A DNA stretch of 32,936 nucleotides from JBAZTO01 sp041661865 (GTDB taxonomy: Bacteria > Planctomycetota > Phycisphaerae > SM23-33). The notes under the pieces were generated by a model. The model was not told the DNA's origin, searched no databases, and saw only the letters and a program-made list of their open reading frames with translations. This document shows, in pieces, positions 14,770 to 22,729 of the stretch. The position numbers and the translations under genes are program-made. Each line of letters opens with the position of its first letter. Position 1 is the stretch's first letter. The DNA lies in assembly GCA_041661865.1 (NCBI GenBank), contig JBAZTO010000046.1, positions 1 through 32,936 of the forward strand, in the 5' to 3' direction.

Positions 14770-15836
14770 TTTTCGGGAGTGGGGCCCTTGGGGGCCGGGC
14801 CTTCATTGCCCGCGGCTCCGCCGGCCAGGTTCTCGCGCATGTCCGTGTCGGCCTGGATGTTCTTGAGCCGGTAGTAGTCCATGATGCCCAGGTTGCCCTT
14901 GCGGAAGGCCTCGGCGATGGCCAGCGGAATCTCCGCCTCAGCCAGCACCACCTTGGCGCGGTTCTCGCGGACCTGGGCCTGCATTTCCTGCTCGCGGGCC
15001 ATGGCCATGGCGCGGCGTTTTTCGGCTTCGGCCTGGAAGCGGCGCTTGTCGGCCTCGGCCTGGTCGGCCTGGAGCTTGGCGCCCACGTTCTCGCCCACGT
15101 CCACGCTGGCCACGTCCACCGAGCGGATCTCGAAGGCCGTGCCCGCGTCCAGCCCCGCCTCCAGCACCTTCTTGGAAATGCTGTCGGGGCTCTCGAGTAC
15201 CTGCTTGTACGTCTCGGCCGAGCCGATGGCCGTGACGATGCCCTGGCCGACGCGGGCGATGATGGTTTCCTCGGTCGCCCCGCCGACGAGCTGGTTGATG
15301 TTGGTCCGCACCGTCACGCGGGCACGGGCCTTGAGCTGGATGCCGTCCTTGGCCACCGCGTCAATGGTGAGCTTGCCGGTGTTGGGGTTGGGGCAGTCGA
15401 TGACCTTGGGATTGACGGAGGTCTGGACGGCGTCGAGGATGTCGCGCCCGGCCAGGTCGATGGCGGTGGCGGTCTTCCAGGTCAGGTCGATGTTGGCGCG
15501 GTCGGCGGCGATGAGGGCGATGACCACGTTCCGCACGCGCCCGCCGGCCAGGTAGTGGCTTTCGAGGGCGTCGGTGGTCACGTCCAGCCCGGCCCGCACG
15601 GCCTGGATCTTGGACATGACGATCGTCCGCGCATCGACCTTCCTCAGCCTCATGCCGATCAACTGCGCGATGGTCACTTTCGCCCCGGCAAAGAGCGCCT
15701 GCACCCACAGGCCGAAGATCTGCGTCACCCACAGCACCAGCATCAGCGTAATCAGCGACAAGATCGCTATAGGCACCCATATCCAGGCCGACCAGGGCTC
15801 GCTCCGCTGCGCCAACGTCGTTATCAATCCGATCAT
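14757..15836 (-). CDS. floA: Flotillin-like protein FloA
   Basis: 359 aa. Residues 17-52 form a hydrophobic hairpin or re-entrant membrane anchor (WIWVPIAILSLITLMLVLW, then IFGLWVQALFAGA). The next block, IAQLIGMRLRKVDARTIVMS, is diagnostic of bacterial FloA, followed by an SPFH-type beta domain (KVIDCPNPNTGKLTIDAVAK, GIQLKARARVTVRTNINQLV). A Glu-Ala-rich coiled coil (about 255-325, QADQAEADKRRFQAEAEKRR) drives oligomerisation. The C-terminal tail is Gly/Pro-rich. FloA forms membrane foci that organise membrane proteins. Two NfeD-family genes lie directly upstream, the usual partnership. The start has AAAGG ahead. Its 3' end overlaps a duplicated repeat. Confidence 0.95.
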   Translation of the reverse strand: MIGLITTLAQRSEPWSAWIWVPIAILSLITLMLVLWVTQIFGLWVQALFAGAKVTIAQLIGMRLRKVDARTIVMSKIQAVRAGLDVTTDALESHYLAGGRVRNVVIALIAADRANIDLTWKTATAIDLAGRDILDAVQTSVNPKVIDCPNPNTGKLTIDAVAKDGIQLKARARVTVRTNINQLVGGATEETIIARVGQGIVTAIGSAETYKQVLESPDSISKKVLEAGLDAGTAFEIRSVDVASVDVGENVGAKLQADQAEADKRRFQAEAEKRRAMAMAREQEMQAQVRENRAKVVLAEAEIPLAIAEAFRKGNLGIMDYYRLKNIQADTDMRENLAGGAAGNEGPAPKGPTPEKPRG

Positions 15837-15895
15837 GATTCACCTTTCCTTTGGTTTAATGTTTTACAATGAAGGCCCACGCCGCGCCGGCGCGG

Positions 15896-16432
15896 CTACT
15901 GCCCGGCCGCGCCAGGCCCTTGCGAGCCCGCCTGGGCCGGCGAAGGCTCATCTGTCAGTCGCACCACCACATTGGCCATGTCCACGCCGACAATCCTGAC
16001 CGTCTGGCCCACCTCGACGATTCCGCTCTCAGCCTGGGCGCTGACGCGCCGGCCTTCCACGCGGATCGCGCCGGCAGGACGCAGCTTGGTCTCCACCACG
16101 CCGGTCTTGCCGATCATCGACCGCAGGTGGTCGGCCTCCGGCGCGGCGCTGGCCGTCGACGTGGGGAACTTGTGCAGGAACATGCTGCGGGTCAGCGGGA
16201 AGCTGGGCAGGATTCGCACCAGCAGCAAGATATAAATCGGCAGGCCGACGACCATCGCCACGATCGCGACTATGCCGGCGGTTGCGGAGATCTGGAAGCA
16301 TTCCCACACCGCCACGCCCAGGGACGCCACCCCCAGCATCGCCAGCGGCCCGAAGGTTGGCGTGAGCAATTCAAACAGGATCAGCACCATCCCGCCCAAC
16401 ACGAACAGACTAATCATGGCCGCTGGATGCAT
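15896..16432 (-). CDS. Short NfeD-family protein (membrane segments plus OB-fold)
   Basis: 178 aa. Three hydrophobic segments fill residues 6-75 (ISLFVLGGMVLILFELLTP, LAMLGVASLGVAVWECF, GIVAIVAMVVGLPIYILLLV). After a linker comes a small soluble beta-domain from about 106 (MIGKTGVVETKLRPAGAIRV, GIVEVGQTVRIVGVDMANVV) with the NfeD C-terminal OB-fold pattern. The protease half of long NfeD proteins is absent. The ATG overlaps the stop of the long nfeD gene by one base (TAATG), so translation is coupled. It is expected to be a membrane partner of FloA. A second ATG five codons in is also possible. Confidence 0.88.
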   Translation of the reverse strand: MHPAAMISLFVLGGMVLILFELLTPTFGPLAMLGVASLGVAVWECFQISATAGIVAIVAMVVGLPIYILLLVRILPSFPLTRSMFLHKFPTSTASAAPEADHLRSMIGKTGVVETKLRPAGAIRVEGRRVSAQAESGIVEVGQTVRIVGVDMANVVVRLTDEPSPAQAGSQGPGAAGQ

Positions 16433-18087
16433 TAGTGGACTTTCTCAACAATGACCTGGTTGCCTTCACGCCGCAGCACGCGAACGGTCGCGCCCGGCTC
16501 AATAATCATACCTTCGCTGCCGGCATCGAGCAGGTCGTCGCCGAACCGCACCTTGCCCACCGGCCTGCAGACCCGCTCCACCACGCCCACGTCGCCGCAC
16601 TGCACATGCCGAATGGGCGAGATGTCCGAGACGGCGGCGTCGGGGCCGGCCTGCACGGGCGTGAGCACCAGCCGCCCTGCCACCGGGACATGCGGCAGGT
16701 AGCGCGCCAGCACCATCGCCGCGACGACGGCGGCCAGGAACGCGATGCCCAGCGACATGGCGCCATTGGCGAAGATGCTCCAATCGAAGTCCGTGACGGG
16801 AATGGGAAGGCGGCCCGGGGCGTTGGGCACGAGCATCGCCAGCAGGCCCACCACGCACATGATGAGGCCGGCAATCCCGGCCACCCCAAAGCCGGGCACG
16901 ATGAAAACCTCGACGACAATCAAGGCCACGCCCACGACGAACAGGGCGATCTCCCACCATTGGGCCATGCCGATGAGGTATTTGCTGCCGAAGAAAATGG
17001 CCAGGCAGATCACGCCCACCACGCCGGGCAGGATATGGCCGGGGGCGTTGAACTCCATGTAAATGCCCAGCGCGCCGACAAAGAACAGTATTCCCGCCAC
17101 GGCCGGGGAGGTCAGGAACTCCACCAGCGCCTCCGACCAGGTGTCTTCCAGCACGGTCGGCTCGGCCGCGATGTTGTAGTGCTTGCGCAGGTCGGCCATG
17201 CTGGCCAGCACCTCGCCGGCCAGGCCGACGTTCCGGGCCTCGTAGCCCGTCAGCGTCACCAGCGAATCGGGTCCGTCAATCGTGCGGAGATATTCCCACT
17301 CGGCGCTGGGCGGGGCTGAGACAGCCGGCTGGCTGGTGGGCGGGGCGTTGTGTACCCTGCCGCGCTCCTGGGCGGCGTTGACCACGCGAAGCTCGCCGGT
17401 GTCACGGTTGCGGACCAGCCAGATGTCCAGGCCCAGGGTGATCATGCCCTCGCACAATGCGATGTTGTGGCCGCGATTCTCGGCGATGGTCCGAATGATG
17501 CCCCGGAAGGCGGACTCCATCTTGCCCCGCTCTTCCCGGGGCATGGGCGACAGCTCGCCGGTGGGGCTGAGCATGATGGGCATGGCGTCGCCGATGACGG
17601 CGGTGGGCGTGACGACAATTTCCGTGCAGGCCAGCGAGATGACCGCCCCGGCGCTGAAGGCCTCGGGGTTGATGTAGGCGACGGTGTAAACCTCGCGGGC
17701 ATCGTCGAGAACCAGGCGAAGGATGTCCTGCATCGCGTCGGACCGCCCGCCGGGAGTCTTCATGTCGAAGATGATGATCTGGGCCCCGCCCGAGCGGGCG
17801 CGGATCATCTTCCGCTTGATGGCCCCGAAGGTCTTCTCGCTGATGGGCTCGTGAATGGGAATGACGAAGGCGTTCGTGATCGACGCGGGAAGCGCCGGCG
17901 GCGCGAACTGCGGCTTGGGCGCGGCAAACCAGCCATCAGCCACCACGAGGGCGCCGGGCGGAGCCTTGAAGGCGGGCGCGGGCTTGCTTGCGGGACTCTT
18001 CGAGGCTGACTGCGCGGAACTGCTCCCCGCCATCAGCAGGGCCGCTGCCAGAGCCGCCATCACCCATCCCTTGGTCCGACGAATCAT
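16432..18087 (-). CDS. Long NfeD protein: ClpP-class membrane serine protease with OB-fold
   Basis: 551 aa. Signal peptide at about 1-26 (WVMAALAAALLMAGSSSAQS). The periplasmic protease domain (about 70-290) contains AQIIIFDMKTPGGRSDAMQD, the nucleophile region EAFSAGAVISLACTEIV and a downstream Lys in REERGKMESAFRGIIRT, consistent with the Ser-Lys dyad of NfeD proteases. A Ser/Pro insert (HNAPPTSQPAVSAPPSAEWE) interrupts it. Four to five membrane helices follow (about 335-480), then the OB-fold (GDVGVVERVCRPVGKVRFGD to the end). Such proteins cleave membrane substrates and co-occur with flotillins. The chosen start has AGGAAGGGG upstream and begins the signal peptide. It is the first gene of a five-gene operon. 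Confidence 0.9.
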   Translation of the reverse strand: MIRRTKGWVMAALAAALLMAGSSSAQSASKSPASKPAPAFKAPPGALVVADGWFAAPKPQFAPPALPASITNAFVIPIHEPISEKTFGAIKRKMIRARSGGAQIIIFDMKTPGGRSDAMQDILRLVLDDAREVYTVAYINPEAFSAGAVISLACTEIVVTPTAVIGDAMPIMLSPTGELSPMPREERGKMESAFRGIIRTIAENRGHNIALCEGMITLGLDIWLVRNRDTGELRVVNAAQERGRVHNAPPTSQPAVSAPPSAEWEYLRTIDGPDSLVTLTGYEARNVGLAGEVLASMADLRKHYNIAAEPTVLEDTWSEALVEFLTSPAVAGILFFVGALGIYMEFNAPGHILPGVVGVICLAIFFGSKYLIGMAQWWEIALFVVGVALIVVEVFIVPGFGVAGIAGLIMCVVGLLAMLVPNAPGRLPIPVTDFDWSIFANGAMSLGIAFLAAVVAAMVLARYLPHVPVAGRLVLTPVQAGPDAAVSDISPIRHVQCGDVGVVERVCRPVGKVRFGDDLLDAGSEGMIIEPGATVRVLRREGNQVIVEKVH

Positions 18088-18130
18088 CACAGCCCCTTCC
18101 TGAAAACGATTCAACCCTCGTTGCGAGCGC

Positions 18131-18160
18131 ATTCTACGGGCGTCGGAACTTAATTGCCAA
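18131..18160 (-). promoter_or_regulatory. Putative promoter of the nfeD-floA operon
   Basis: TTGGCA (18155-18160) and TAGAAT (18131-18136) on the minus strand are separated by 18 bp, 44 bp before the nfeD start. The position agrees with the chosen start codon and excludes the longer frame that begins upstream. Confidence 0.45.
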
Positions 18161-18491
18161 CTGCAAATCGCCAATCGCCCAGAGCCATCGCGTCCAAAAG
18201 TGAAGCAAGTTGGTCGCCCAGAAAATCAGCCGCGAATTCCGCGAAGACAGCCGCGAAGAAGGAAAAGCCCATAAGCTTCATTCCGCGTGCAACAAGTTGC
18301 ACGCCCTACCAATTTTCCCGGCCTTGATGTTAGTTCCTTATCTCTTTGAATTCGCGTAATCGGCGTAATTCGCGGCTAATGTCTCTTTCTAGATGCGTTT
18401 GCCCTGGCCAATCGCGGGATCGACACCCCTTGAAATAGATCGGGCCGCCGTCAACCGTCAATCCGCAATTAGCAATCGGCAATCGGCGATC
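18161..18491. repeat. Intergenic low-complexity DNA with planctomycete-type simple repeats
   Basis: No gene is present. GCGTGCAACAAGTTGCACGC at 18285-18304 is a near-perfect palindrome with 9-bp arms. Imperfect iterations of CAATCGGCAATCGGC (about 18450-18490) and AATTCGCGTAATCGGCG (about 18350) are typical spacer filler. The region ends at the stop of the minus-strand oxidoreductase; no clear terminator with a T-tract is seen. Confidence 0.6.
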
Positions 18492-19679
18492 TCAAATCTT
18501 CCGGGTCTTGACCCATTTCCGCGTCGCGGCCGAGAGCGTCACAGCCTCCAGCACCTGCTGGGTCTTGTAGGCGTCGGCGAAGTCGGGCAGCGGGACGATG
18601 GGCTTCTGCCCGCCCAGTTTGCGAAGGATGTCGTAGGCCATGTTGGCGAAACTGTGCTCGTAGCCCAGCACGTGGGCGTCGGGCCACCAGGCCTCGGCGT
18701 AGGGATGCGAGCCGCCGTGCGTACACATGATGGTCGTCCAGCCCTGCACCTCGCGCGGGGCCGTCGCGTCGTAATACTCCAGCTCGTTCATCCGCTCGAA
18801 GTTGAATCGCAGGGCGCCACGGACGCCGTTGATCTCGAAACCGTTGCGGTTCTGGTTGCCGGTGGCCTGGCGGGTGGCCTCGAAGCTGGCGACCCCCCCG
18901 CCCGACAGCCGCGAGAGGAACAGCACCGCGTCGTCCACCAGCACCTTGCCCTTGCCCCGCGCGCCCTTGACCCCGGCGGCGATCCCGCCGGCGGACGAGC
19001 CGGCCATCAGCGTGCGCTCCTTGATGAAGGTCTCGGTGATGGCGCCGCAGACTTCGGCGATCTCTTCGCCCGTCACGAACCGCACCATGTCGATGGTGTG
19101 GGCGCACAGGTCGCCCAGCGAGCCCGAGCCGGCCACCTTCTTGTCAAACCGCCAGATCAGCGGCACCGACTCGTCGGCCCAGTCCTGCAGGTAGGAGGCG
19201 CGAACGTGGCGAACCTTGCCTATCTTGCCGCCCCGGACCAACTGATATGCCAGCGCCACGGCCGGGCAGCGACGATAATTGTACCATACGAACGTGTCAG
19301 ACTGGGCCGTCTGGGCAAGCTGGCGCATTTGCCGAGCGTCGGAAATTGTGCCCGCCAGCGGCTTTTCGCAAGCTACCGCCTTGCCCGCCGCCAGGGCCGC
19401 CCGGGCCATCACCAAGTGCATGTCGTTGGGCACGCCGATATCGACCAGGTCGATCTCCGGCGAGGCCACCACTTTCCGCCAGTCGGTGGCGGTGTTCTGC
19501 CAGCCCCAGGTGGCCGCGAACCCCTTGAGCGACTCGGCGTTGCGGGCGCAGACCGTGTGCAGCACCGGCCTCAGCCGCGGCTTGAAGAAGCGTCCCGCCT
19601 GCATCCAGGCGTTGGAGTGGGCCCGGCCCATGAAGGCCTGTCCGATCAGGGCGATGTTGACGTGGTCGCGTTTGGGCAT
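18492..19679 (-). CDS. Gfo/Idh/MocA-family oxidoreductase
   Basis: 395 aa NAD(P)-dependent dehydrogenase of the glucose-fructose oxidoreductase/inositol dehydrogenase family. An N-terminal Rossmann fold begins VNIALIGQAFMGRAHSNAW, the cofactor-binding motif CEKPLAGT lies near residue 105, and the C-terminal alpha/beta domain carries GSGSLGDLCAHTIDMVRFVT with the catalytic Asp and His. The likely substrate is a sugar, inositol or sugar acid; which one cannot be read. GAAGGA precedes the ATG. It begins 40 bp after the stop of the secreted beta-helix gene in the same direction, so the two form a pair, as is common in planctomycete glycan clusters. Confidence 0.92.
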   Translation of the reverse strand: MPKRDHVNIALIGQAFMGRAHSNAWMQAGRFFKPRLRPVLHTVCARNAESLKGFAATWGWQNTATDWRKVVASPEIDLVDIGVPNDMHLVMARAALAAGKAVACEKPLAGTISDARQMRQLAQTAQSDTFVWYNYRRCPAVALAYQLVRGGKIGKVRHVRASYLQDWADESVPLIWRFDKKVAGSGSLGDLCAHTIDMVRFVTGEEIAEVCGAITETFIKERTLMAGSSAGGIAAGVKGARGKGKVLVDDAVLFLSRLSGGGVASFEATRQATGNQNRNGFEINGVRGALRFNFERMNELEYYDATAPREVQGWTTIMCTHGGSHPYAEAWWPDAHVLGYEHSFANMAYDILRKLGGQKPIVPLPDFADAYKTQQVLEAVTLSAATRKWVKTRKI

Positions 19680-19719
19680 AAACGATTCCTTCTTGAGGGT
19701 GTCGGCAACAGGACTTCCG

Positions 19720-21225
19720 TCACTTGGCGACATCGGGCTGCGGCGGCGAGGCGGCCAACTTTCTAACCGCCGCCGTCTCGGCCGGCTGACAACCCGTATT
19801 CCCGGAGAACAGCTTGTTGTAGCCCTCCATCGCCTCCAGGCCGAAGGACTCCGCGCTGCCGACCACGATCAGGATGCGGCAGGGGCCGGCCTGTCGGGCG
19901 ACGCGGTTGCCCACGATGGTCGTCAGCCAGGCAAATCGCTCGTGGCTGAACTGGAACGCCGGTCCCTCGTCCGTCACCAGCACATTGTTCCTGACGATAT
20001 TCCCAGCCATGGACTGCCTCTGCCCGGCAGTATCGTCGGTGAACTCAATGGCGGCTTGGTCGGCCTCGTCCTGTCCGTCGCCCCGCGCCCCGCCCCGGCC
20101 GACACGGATGATGTTGCCCTCGACAAGATTATCGTCCTGATTGAAGGAGCCGATGCCGGCGTCGGCGTCGTCATACAGAGAGAACACCACGCCCTGCCTG
20201 TTGTTGTTGAAGATCACGTTACGGCAAATCCGCGACTGGCAGGCCCCCCCCAGAAGCGCGACGCCTCCCAGCGAATTCGAGTGGATCAGATTGTCCTCTA
20301 TCCGCAGATCCTGCACGCGGCCGTTATGCTGAATACCGTGCCGCCCGTTGCGATAGATCAGGCACCGACGGACCGTCAGGCCAGAATTGGGCTTTTCGCG
20401 ACTGCCGAAGTAAATCCCGTGCATCTGCGGATTATCGTGGATGACGCAGTCTTCGATAAGGATGTCGTGCAGATCCTGCATGGCGAACAGGCCGCGCTGG
20501 TGATGCATCGACTCGATGTTGTGGAAAGTGATCCCGCTGCACTCGTTCATCCACACGCCCTGGCCGCCGCCTTCGCCGTTGGGGTTGTCCAGGACAAAGC
20601 CGTCAAAGACGACATTGGCGCAGTTCCCCAGCCAGAGGCTGGCATTGGTCCCACTGAGCACCACCCGCTCGCCGGGATAGGCCATGAGCACGATAGGCTC
20701 TGTCTGCGAGCCACGTAGCGGCGGATACATGCAGTCGACGGCTGTGTCGCCGGAGTAAGTGCCCTGGCGGAAGACCACCACGTCCCCCGGCCGCACCTGG
20801 CCGTGGAGCCGCTCCCAACTGGCGTACGGCGCAGCCTCGTCATTGTCCCGACCCTTGCGGTCGTCGCCCCCTGGGGCGATGTACAGAATCCGGCGCGCGA
20901 CGACGCCGCGGGCGGCCAGGTAAGCCTTGAGGCCCCCGCGCTTCTGCCGCAGGCTCTCTGGAGTGTTGACCTGTGGATCCTGCTCGTCGGCGTCGGGCCC
21001 CTTGGGGCTGGCCACTCCAAAACCGTCCCCGTCGGCGTCGAGGTACAGCGGGTGCGCCAGCCGGGGATCTTCCGCCGGATCGATCGGGCCCGAGGCCGAA
21101 GAACTGGGAGAGGCCGATGAGCGGGCAGACGTGGACAACGCATCGCCCGGGCCAAGCGCGACAGCCGTCGCTGATGCCCATAACACCAGTCCGCAAACCG
21201 ACGAAAAAACACGATCTATTGTCAT
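19720..21225 (-). CDS. Secreted right-handed beta-helix protein with a calcium-loop-like segment
   Basis: 501 aa. Signal peptide at 1-25 (VFSSVCGLVLWASATAVALG). Residues 26-50 are a Ser/Ala linker. YLDADGDGFGVASPKGPDAD at about 61-80 resembles thrombospondin type 3 or dockerin calcium loops. A DUF1565-like or pectate-lyase-like beta-helix follows, from YIAPGGDDRKGRDNDEAAPY and RPGDVVVFRQGTYSG through coils such as NVVFDGFVLDNPNGEG, DILIEDCVIHDNPQMHGIYF and DLRIEDNLIHSNSLGGVALL. It is probably an extracellular polysaccharide lyase or hydrolase; no catalytic residue can be assigned. The start is supported by the promoter at 21286-21314; the longer open frame upstream of it has no protein-like content. 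Confidence 0.85.
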   Translation of the reverse strand: MTIDRVFSSVCGLVLWASATAVALGPGDALSTSARSSASPSSSASGPIDPAEDPRLAHPLYLDADGDGFGVASPKGPDADEQDPQVNTPESLRQKRGGLKAYLAARGVVARRILYIAPGGDDRKGRDNDEAAPYASWERLHGQVRPGDVVVFRQGTYSGDTAVDCMYPPLRGSQTEPIVLMAYPGERVVLSGTNASLWLGNCANVVFDGFVLDNPNGEGGGQGVWMNECSGITFHNIESMHHQRGLFAMQDLHDILIEDCVIHDNPQMHGIYFGSREKPNSGLTVRRCLIYRNGRHGIQHNGRVQDLRIEDNLIHSNSLGGVALLGGACQSRICRNVIFNNNRQGVVFSLYDDADAGIGSFNQDDNLVEGNIIRVGRGGARGDGQDEADQAAIEFTDDTAGQRQSMAGNIVRNNVLVTDEGPAFQFSHERFAWLTTIVGNRVARQAGPCRILIVVGSAESFGLEAMEGYNKLFSGNTGCQPAETAAVRKLAASPPQPDVAK

Positions 21226-21285
21226 GCTCTGCCCTTTTATCCTCACGCGGAACCCCACCTCGGCCAGCAGGGCCAACATAACGGA

Positions 21286-21314
21286 GTATATCTCATCGGA
21301 GGCGCCGGGCCAAG
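21286..21314 (-). promoter_or_regulatory. Putative promoter of the secreted beta-helix/oxidoreductase pair
   Basis: On the minus strand, TTGGCC (21309-21314), a 17-bp spacer and TATACT (21286-21291), about 60 bp ahead of the ATG at 21225. This is one of the best promoter-like matches in the window. Confidence 0.5.
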
Positions 21315-21559
21315 AGCCGTCGGGTGCTGGAAGGGGCAAAAAAACAACCCGGCTCACAGGCGTGGGTGGACGCCACCTCCGGAAATATCGTGGACCTGAC
21401 GGCGGTGCCGCACGCCGGCCAAGTCTGGAATGTCGAGAGCGGTTGGCACGGTGCTTCGCCGCAGGCCGCCGGCACGCCGCGTTCGCCCCGGCCCCACAGG
21501 AGAGCCGCAAGCTGCCTTAACCTGAGACTCCCGTGATGCGCCTCATTCGCGGAAGGCGA
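21315..21559. other. Intergenic DNA, nothing recognised
   Basis: This stretch separates the promoter at 21286-21314 from the stop of the isomerase gene. Open frames run through it on both strands but have no family resemblance. No hairpin with a T-tract was found. Confidence 0.5.
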
Positions 21560-22477
21560 TCATTTCGGGTTTGGCACGAAGTTGCCGCCGCGGCATCGCT
21601 TGAGATAATTCAGCGCATGCACCTGCCCGGTCATCTCCAGGTCGCCTCGATAGACCGGATCATGCCAGCCCTCGATGTCGATGCAACCGGTAAACCCGCC
21701 CATCCGCAACTCGCTGATGATATCGGTCCAGTTGCTGTCGCCGAAGCCCGGCGTCCGGTGGAAGGCAAATGGCCTCGGGCCGCGGATGCCGTGTTCGCGG
21801 ATGACGTCCCAATGCACCGTCGCGTCCTTGCCGTGGACGTGGAAGACCTTCTTGACGTACTTGCGGAGCTGGGGGAGGGGATCGATGAGCTTGACCCTCT
21901 GGTGGCAGGGTTCCCACTCCAGGCCGATGTTGTCCACGGGAAGGGCGTTGAACATCATCTCCCAGGCCAGCGGAGTCTGGGCGATATTCCAGTCGCCGCT
22001 CTTCCAGGTGCCGCCCATGTCGCAATTCTCGAACGCCAGGCGAACGCCCTGGTCGGCTGCCCGCTTGGCCAGCGGCTCGAAGACCTCGCGATAGCGGTCC
22101 ATGGATTCATCGATGGGCTTTCCGCGCACTCGCCCGGCGAAGCCCGCCACGATATCGCAGCCGAAGAGCTTGCAGGCGTCGATGCACTTGCTCCAGCCCT
22201 CGCGCGTCTGCTGGTCGAGTTCCTCATCGCCCAGCGGATTGCCGAACATCGCCAGCGAACTGATCACCGCGCCGCTGGCGGAGAGCACTTCGCGAACTTC
22301 GCCGGCCAGCCGTGCCAGGTCCGCCTCGCCGAGCTTCTGCCAGAAGGTGATGGAGAATGATTCAAACCCGTGAGGGAGGATCTGTTTGATGTAACCAGCC
22401 GCGGTGGGATTGCCCGCGGCGGGATTGCCTGAGACCAGCGTGCCAATTCGGATCTTTTCAACATCGTGGTGAGACAT
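21560..22477 (-). CDS. Sugar phosphate isomerase/epimerase family protein (xylose isomerase-like TIM barrel)
   Basis: 305 aa AP-endonuclease-2/xylose-isomerase-like TIM barrel. Metal-binding positions expected for the family are seen in LAFENCDMGG (Glu), NIGLEWEPCHQ (Glu and His), KVFHVHGKDATVHWDVI (His) and GCIDIEGWHDP (Glu). Such proteins isomerise or epimerise keto-sugars or inosose intermediates in the cytoplasm and often sit with Gfo/Idh dehydrogenases, as here. AGAGGAG precedes the ATG. The gene runs in the same direction as the beta-helix/oxidoreductase pair but lies 334 bp upstream of that pair's first start codon, and it probably has its own transcript. Confidence 0.88.
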   Translation of the reverse strand: MSHHDVEKIRIGTLVSGNPAAGNPTAAGYIKQILPHGFESFSITFWQKLGEADLARLAGEVREVLSASGAVISSLAMFGNPLGDEELDQQTREGWSKCIDACKLFGCDIVAGFAGRVRGKPIDESMDRYREVFEPLAKRAADQGVRLAFENCDMGGTWKSGDWNIAQTPLAWEMMFNALPVDNIGLEWEPCHQRVKLIDPLPQLRKYVKKVFHVHGKDATVHWDVIREHGIRGPRPFAFHRTPGFGDSNWTDIISELRMGGFTGCIDIEGWHDPVYRGDLEMTGQVHALNYLKRCRGGNFVPNPK

Positions 22478-22729
22478 AAGGGCTCCTCTGGAGGTACATA
22501 GAAATCACGCACCTAGAGTTACAGAACGTCAAGAGAGATGGCAAGAGAATTGCTCGACTCTTTGCGGCAAACCCTGTAGCGTGGGTGGGCCTTGGGTCCG
22601 AGCGATCATTTGATGATTCGGACGAACATCTCGAATGTGTCGGCTTGGCTTTGGGCGTCCACGTGGACTGACTGATCCAACGCAGAAAACGGCTCTGAGG
22701 CCGAGCAGGACAAGAAGAAAGGCTTTGCC

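Noticed and set aside
19279..20718. 479-codon plus-strand frame across the oxidoreductase and beta-helix genes
   Set aside because: It crosses two well-supported genes on the other strand and changes character midway.
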